DNA of 14,027 nucleotides from Candidatus Parcubacteria bacterium (GTDB taxonomy: Bacteria; Patescibacteriota; Patescibacteriia; Patescibacteriales; UBA12075): positions 1 to 14,027 of the forward strand of contig JAGLNE010000025.1 of assembly GCA_023139655.1 (NCBI GenBank). Direction: 5' to 3'. The notes under the pieces were generated by a model. It saw only the letters and a program-made list of their open reading frames with translations. It ran no database searches and was not told the origin of the DNA. Each line of letters starts with the position of its first letter. Positions within the stretch are counted from its first letter, which is position 1. A program made the position numbers and the translations under genes. Of this stretch, positions 11,076 through 14,027 are shown one piece after another.

Positions 11076-11306
11076 AGCTCCTAAATAGGGTAGTGCCTGT
11101 ATATTTTTGACTTACCGAAAGGTGTCCAAAAATGCAGTATCCGGTACGAGTGAATTAAAAATGCTCGGAACCTATACGCGCTTGATTCTTTATATGGAAA
11201 GTTGAAATTCTGTATTAGACTGAACGAATGAAGGAGATTGCGGATAACTAACCTTGCGGTTACTAGGACTACTTGGTGACCTGCCCTATTACGGGGTTTT
11301 TATTTT
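11076..11306 (+). ncRNA. Orphan structured non-coding RNA of unrecognised class
   Basis: About 230 nt between a promoter and a terminator, with no convincing frame. The ends pair: AATAGGGTAG (11084-11093) with CTGCCCTATT (11281-11290), 10 bp with one G-U. Hairpin 1 (about 11097-11137) stacks CTGT/GCAG, ATTTTTG/CAAAAAT and ACC/GGT on a GAAA tetraloop. Hairpin 2 (about 11137-11176) stacks GTA/TAC, GGT/ACC and CGAGT/GCTCG. A smaller TAACC-TTGC-GGTTA hairpin lies at 11249-11262. This enclosed multi-hairpin layout is typical of a functional RNA. It is not a riboswitch for a downstream gene, since the next gene lies on the other strand. I find no tmRNA, RNase P, SRP or 6S signature. Confidence 0.5.
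11284..11306 (+). terminator. Terminator of the orphan RNA
   Basis: CCC (11284-11286) pairs with GGG (11294-11296), flanked by G-U pairs, followed by TTTTTATTTT. The stem is short and its 5' strand is the same CCC that closes the terminal helix of the RNA, so the two structures exclude each other. Confidence 0.5.
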
Positions 11307-11326
11307 GTCAAAAAAATTTTATTTTA

Positions 11327-13174
11327 TTACTCCACAATCTCCTCAGTAGAAGTTGATAAGGTGTCAACACCTATAAGGCAGACGGCGCGCCAGGGGACGT
11401 AGTGGGAGCTGAATCGGACTTCTTCAATCTCGCCATCCGGGTAGGTTACAGTGTAGTCGATGTAAGCATCCGCTCCGTTGTGGGCGCTTTCGGTGCATCT
11501 TTTAACGCCCGGCTCCAAATCAGTGGTTTCAATTATTTTTGTCGGCGCCGGCCGGACAATATTATAGATAACCGGATATGTTTGGGTAGCGATTCGGCCG
11601 TCATTGGTGCCCCAGAAATCAAAGTATAGGTCATTGCCTTCTATGCGGGATTGTATCAAAATGTGATTGGCAGTATCGTTTTTAAATTTGTAATCCGGCC
11701 AAGGATTATAGATCGTGGCATCGGTGCCGGCCGGCTCATAATATCCTACCCTATACGAATGGTTGCGGCGCATTGTAACCGGCAAGCCGGACGCGGTAGT
11801 ACCGCGAAAAGCCGTGGTTCCGATCTGGCAAAGGCCGCCGCCGTATTCGGGAATAGTACGACCTTCTTTTATTACCAGCTCGGGCAAATAACCGGTATCG
11901 GCATTAACTTCACCAAGAACTTTGTTAAGAGAAAATTCTTCATCCGGCGCAATTAAGGTGCCATTTACCGAGGCGGCGCCGACCGCGATATTGTGGCGTC
12001 GGTTGCTGGGTGAGCCGGAGAAATTTGAGTGACCAGTGCCGATTATTTCTTTAATACCATAGTTGTTTATTTCGGCCGTGTTGACTTCGCTCTTTGTTTC
12101 TTCTGCAGTAAGTTCAATATTATTTTGGCCAAACAACACTACCTGTTTTTCGATTATTTTTGTGTTTTTGTCTATTGCCAGACCGATACCGTCTTGGCTG
12201 GCTTGGAATTCGCTTACTTTTTTGTCTTTAATTTCAAATTTAGCGTTAATTGGCTTTTTATCAATATCCGGGGCGATTGTGTCGCTTAAATAATTACTAA
12301 CCTTTTCATGGTCAAAGCCTATAATGTATTTTTCTTGGCTACTAGTACTGAAATTATCCTTAATGACCAGCCAATTAAGGATATCTGATTTGTAGACCAG
12401 CCAATTACGCCAGCCATAAGAAAGGGAGAGCGGTGACATATTGATAATTGATTTGGCCATTGAATTAACATTAAGAACTTCTTTTTTATATATTTTTGGA
12501 TAATCAATATTGGCCTTAATTTTTATTGGGGCAATACTTAAACTACTTAAGCCTCTTTTTAGTTCTTGTTCGGCGGCTTCTATGTTTAGAATTTGGCCAT
12601 AGCTTTCTTCTGCCACACTAAATACGATTGGGTCCCAATGGTTTTCTTGTGTGAAAACAAGACGGGCATTTTGGGCCGGAGTGGCAAAATGATCAAAGTT
12701 GTTAAAAAAGAAATGTTCAAGTTCATCACGGTTAACAGCGAATAGTATAGTGTGGCGCTGAGGCTTTACCAGGGCGGCAATTTTATTTTGTAAACGCGTC
12801 CAAAATGAGCCAACTCGTCCATAATTTAATAAATTGTTTATTGTATTTTCGGTGTCAAAGATGATTACTTCTTTGGCAATATCACCTTCAAGCGAAGCGA
12901 TAAGAGGATAAAGCACAGTCTCTTGGTTGTGATATCTGAAGGCAATCCCGGTTTGGCTTAATTTATCAATCCTTTTGTTTAGTTCATGCTTGGCAGTTTC
13001 GTTGTTATACCCGGAGAGGTCTATTTCCCCCAAATAAACACCAGGGTATATTTTTCCTGCATAAAGTTTTTCATAACCCAGGTAAGCACCAACCGGCAGG
13101 ACAAAGACAATAAAAAAAATGGCTACCGGAGCAATCAGCCATTTTAAATAAATTTTTTTCTTTATTGCGGGCAT
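11327..13174 (-). CDS. VanW family protein with N-terminal membrane anchor
   Basis: 615 residues. A basic N-terminus (MPAIKKKIYLKW) and a membrane span (about 13-34, LIAPVAIFFIVFVLPVGAYL) anchor a large extracellular part. Residues 35-360 resemble the repeated peptidoglycan-binding-like domains of YoaR-type proteins (KIYPGVYLGEIDLSGYNNET near 41-60). The VanW domain lies about 370-520: ATGSNF-like GTGHSNFSGSPSNRRHNI, then NGTLIAPDEEFSLNKVLGEV, EYGGGLCQIGTTAFR, MRRNHSYRVGYYEPAG. The C-terminal 95 residues carry two Cys and an acidic tail. Exact activity of VanW domains is unknown; a cell-wall role is inferred. It begins one base after the DUF3006 gene (TAAtATG) and is last in the operon. No clear terminator is seen. 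Confidence 0.9.
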   Translation of the reverse strand: MPAIKKKIYLKWLIAPVAIFFIVFVLPVGAYLGYEKLYAGKIYPGVYLGEIDLSGYNNETAKHELNKRIDKLSQTGIAFRYHNQETVLYPLIASLEGDIAKEVIIFDTENTINNLLNYGRVGSFWTRLQNKIAALVKPQRHTILFAVNRDELEHFFFNNFDHFATPAQNARLVFTQENHWDPIVFSVAEESYGQILNIEAAEQELKRGLSSLSIAPIKIKANIDYPKIYKKEVLNVNSMAKSIINMSPLSLSYGWRNWLVYKSDILNWLVIKDNFSTSSQEKYIIGFDHEKVSNYLSDTIAPDIDKKPINAKFEIKDKKVSEFQASQDGIGLAIDKNTKIIEKQVVLFGQNNIELTAEETKSEVNTAEINNYGIKEIIGTGHSNFSGSPSNRRHNIAVGAASVNGTLIAPDEEFSLNKVLGEVNADTGYLPELVIKEGRTIPEYGGGLCQIGTTAFRGTTASGLPVTMRRNHSYRVGYYEPAGTDATIYNPWPDYKFKNDTANHILIQSRIEGNDLYFDFWGTNDGRIATQTYPVIYNIVRPAPTKIIETTDLEPGVKRCTESAHNGADAYIDYTVTYPDGEIEEVRFSSHYVPWRAVCLIGVDTLSTSTEEIVE

Positions 13175-13175
13175 A

Positions 13176-13388
13176 TTAGGGTGTTAAAATTTCGTTGAGA
13201 ATATTTTTGGCCAGCTGTTTGTTCCCCTTAGTCTTATTTGCTGAATCAATAATATTAATTTCCAGCACAGTTCCTTCTCTGGCCTTTTGCGGCAGCTTGT
13301 CTTTTGGCCAGCTTATCGCTTGTTTATCCTGCGTAATTAAAACCGCCTTATCCCCCTCAAACCTATCAATTACTACTGTTATATCCAT
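13176..13388 (-). CDS. DUF3006 family protein, 70 residues
   Basis: The sequence MDITVVIDRFEGDKAVLITQ followed by ISWPKDKLPQKAREGTVLEI matches the DUF3006 pattern (VIDRFEGD-A-V, then a Pro-Leu-Pro turn and a Gly-Val strand), predicted as a small beta-barrel of OB or SH3-like type. The Lys-rich C-terminal helix (NKTKGNKQLAKNILNEIL) completes it. The function of the family is unknown; it often lies beside envelope or nuclease genes. It is coupled by one-base gaps (TAAtATG) on both sides with the sHSP and VanW genes. Confidence 0.8.
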   Translation of the reverse strand: MDITVVIDRFEGDKAVLITQDKQAISWPKDKLPQKAREGTVLEINIIDSANKTKGNKQLAKNILNEILTP

Positions 13389-13389
13389 A

Positions 13390-13932
13390 TTATTTCTCTC
13401 TTACTTTTATTTGTATTTGTTGGGCATTTTTGGCTTTGGGAAGGATGATGCTTAATACGCCATTTTCAATAGTTGCTTCTATTTTGTTTGCCTCAATTTC
13501 CACCGGTAGAATGACAGAGCGGGAAAAAGAGCCCCAATAACATTCCCTAAATAGGTAATCCTGGTCTTCTACCACCTCACTCTGTTCCCGGCGGCCACGG
13601 ATAGTGAGCATGTCGTTGTTAATAGAAATATCAATATCTTCCGGTTTAACTCCGGCAATAGTAGATTTAACCACGATCGCTTTCGGGGTTTGGAAGACGT
13701 CAATTGAAAGCTGACCTTCTTCAAACTCTTCAGCTGGCCATTCGTCCTCTATCTCAGTTGGGCTTGTTTTTTCCTCTTCTTCTGTTTCTTCTTCCCCTAT
13801 CTCATCCTCTTCTATTTCTTCCCCATCTTCATAGTACAGATCTTCATCATCTTGATCTTGGACTTCCTCCACTATTTCTTCAGTTTGGTCTCTTTTATCC
13901 AAACCAGACAGCCTTTTTAAGAATTTTTTCAT
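13390..13932 (-). CDS. Small heat-shock protein (Hsp20/alpha-crystallin) with long acidic extension
   Basis: 180 residues. The alpha-crystallin domain spans about 74-178: QLSIDVFQTPKAIVVKSTIA, GVKPEDIDISINNDMLTIRG, YLFRECYWGSFSRSVILPVE and the end motif ATIENGVLSIILPK. This chaperone family binds unfolding proteins and holds them for refolding. Residues 12-72 are an unusual acidic stretch, with 34 Asp/Glu by my count, without hydrophobic segments as in typical sHSP N-termini. A C-terminal IxI motif is not clear (QIQIKVREK may replace it). First gene of the operon with DUF3006 and VanW, transcribed from 13962-13990. The ATG has no Shine-Dalgarno sequence. Confidence 0.92.
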   Translation of the reverse strand: MKKFLKRLSGLDKRDQTEEIVEEVQDQDDEDLYYEDGEEIEEDEIGEEETEEEEKTSPTEIEDEWPAEEFEEGQLSIDVFQTPKAIVVKSTIAGVKPEDIDISINNDMLTIRGRREQSEVVEDQDYLFRECYWGSFSRSVILPVEIEANKIEATIENGVLSIILPKAKNAQQIQIKVREK

Positions 13933-13961
13933 ATAAAAAATATTATGTTTTAAGTACCTAT

Positions 13962-13990
13962 ATTATATGATTTTCAAAAGAAATTATCAA
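13962..13990 (-). promoter_or_regulatory. Promoter of the hsp20-DUF3006-vanW operon
   Basis: On the minus strand: TTGATA (13990-13985), 17-base spacer, TATAAT (13967-13962). The predicted start is near 13955. A CATATAA/TTATATG inverted repeat (13930-13936, 13963-13969) overlaps the -10 box and start codon, but in AT-rich DNA this may be chance. I see no CIRCE element. Confidence 0.7.
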
Positions 13991-13998
13991 GTTAAATG

Positions 13999-14027
13999 TG
14001 GGCGACACAAGATTTGAACTTGTGACC
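13999..14027 (-). tRNA. tRNA, 3' end only (partial, isotype undetermined)
   Basis: On the minus strand the window begins inside a T-arm: ACAAG-TTCAAAT-CTTGT forms the 5-bp stem and 7-base loop, then the 7-base acceptor strand GTCGCCC and discriminator A at 13999. The next bases are CAT, so CCA is not encoded. The anticodon lies outside the window. The implied 5' acceptor strand GGGCGAC would suit a tRNA-Val, among others. Its end is 9 bases from the -35 box of the hsp20 operon. Confidence 0.85.

Noticed and set aside
10438..11306. SRP RNA, tmRNA or RNase P RNA for the two RNA genes
   Set aside because: No GGAAG/GCAGC SRP core, no tRNA-like ends with a tag frame, and no GAGGAAAGTCC/ACAGAAA P-RNA core were seen.
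13933..13998. CIRCE (HrcA) operator upstream of hsp20
   Set aside because: No TTAGCACTC-N9-GAGTGCTAA or close variant is present; only a short AT-rich inverted repeat.

Overview
The window looks like a piece of chromosome from a low-GC bacterium, most likely a Candidate Phyla Radiation (Patescibacteria) member. The clues are short intergenic spaces, many start codons without a Shine-Dalgarno sequence, a partial tRNA without an encoded CCA, and gene families common in that group (TrmB-like regulators, EndoQ, VanW proteins, acidic small heat-shock protein). TGA is used as a normal stop, so the code is standard. The lineage is an inference from gene content, not a proven assignment.

Layout. 1-294: end of a ribosomal RNA operon (23S 3' end, 5S inside a 20-bp inverted repeat that ends in a T-run). 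322-1899: accessory, AT-rich block with an unrecognised protein on the minus strand, a divergent TrmB-like regulator with operator-like repeats, and an unlisted 36-residue membrane protein that converges on it through a shared terminator. 2108-3132: a second TrmB-like regulator, a 51-residue TTG-start peptide with the best ribosome-binding site of the window, and a hairpin abutting glmS. 3133-7627: a tight operon glmS - glmR/yvcK - HAD hydrolase - GNAT acetyltransferase - single-domain sugar nucleotidyltransferase, closed by a strong terminator. 7626-8752: a glutaminase-free double-SIS protein (GlmS-like isomerase half) from its own extended -10 promoter. 8767-10277: an EndoQ-type DNA repair nuclease gene surrounded and invaded by palindromic elements, two of them in frame. 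10286-11306: tandem terminators and two apparently non-coding RNA genes with their own promoters and terminators, one 6S-like and one of no class I recognise, with a small two-helix membrane protein between them. 11327-14027: minus-strand operon hsp20 - DUF3006 - vanW-family gene, downstream of a partial tRNA.

How the genes fit together. GlmS makes glucosamine 6-phosphate, GlmR/YvcK is known in Bacillus subtilis to bind UDP-GlcNAc and stimulate GlmS, the GNAT resembles eukaryotic GNA1 in its conserved core, and the nucleotidyltransferase lacks the acetyltransferase domain of GlmU. Together they suggest a UDP-GlcNAc supply operon that acetylates before uridylylation, as eukaryotes do, with built-in feedback; a phosphomutase is not identified here. 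The separate double-SIS protein may run the isomerase/deaminase reaction with free ammonia. The VanW, DUF3006 and sHSP operon probably concerns the cell envelope and stress. The most novel-looking items are the orphan structured RNA at about 11076-11306, the 6S-like RNA, the palindromes inserted in frame in EndoQ, and the two tiny genes.
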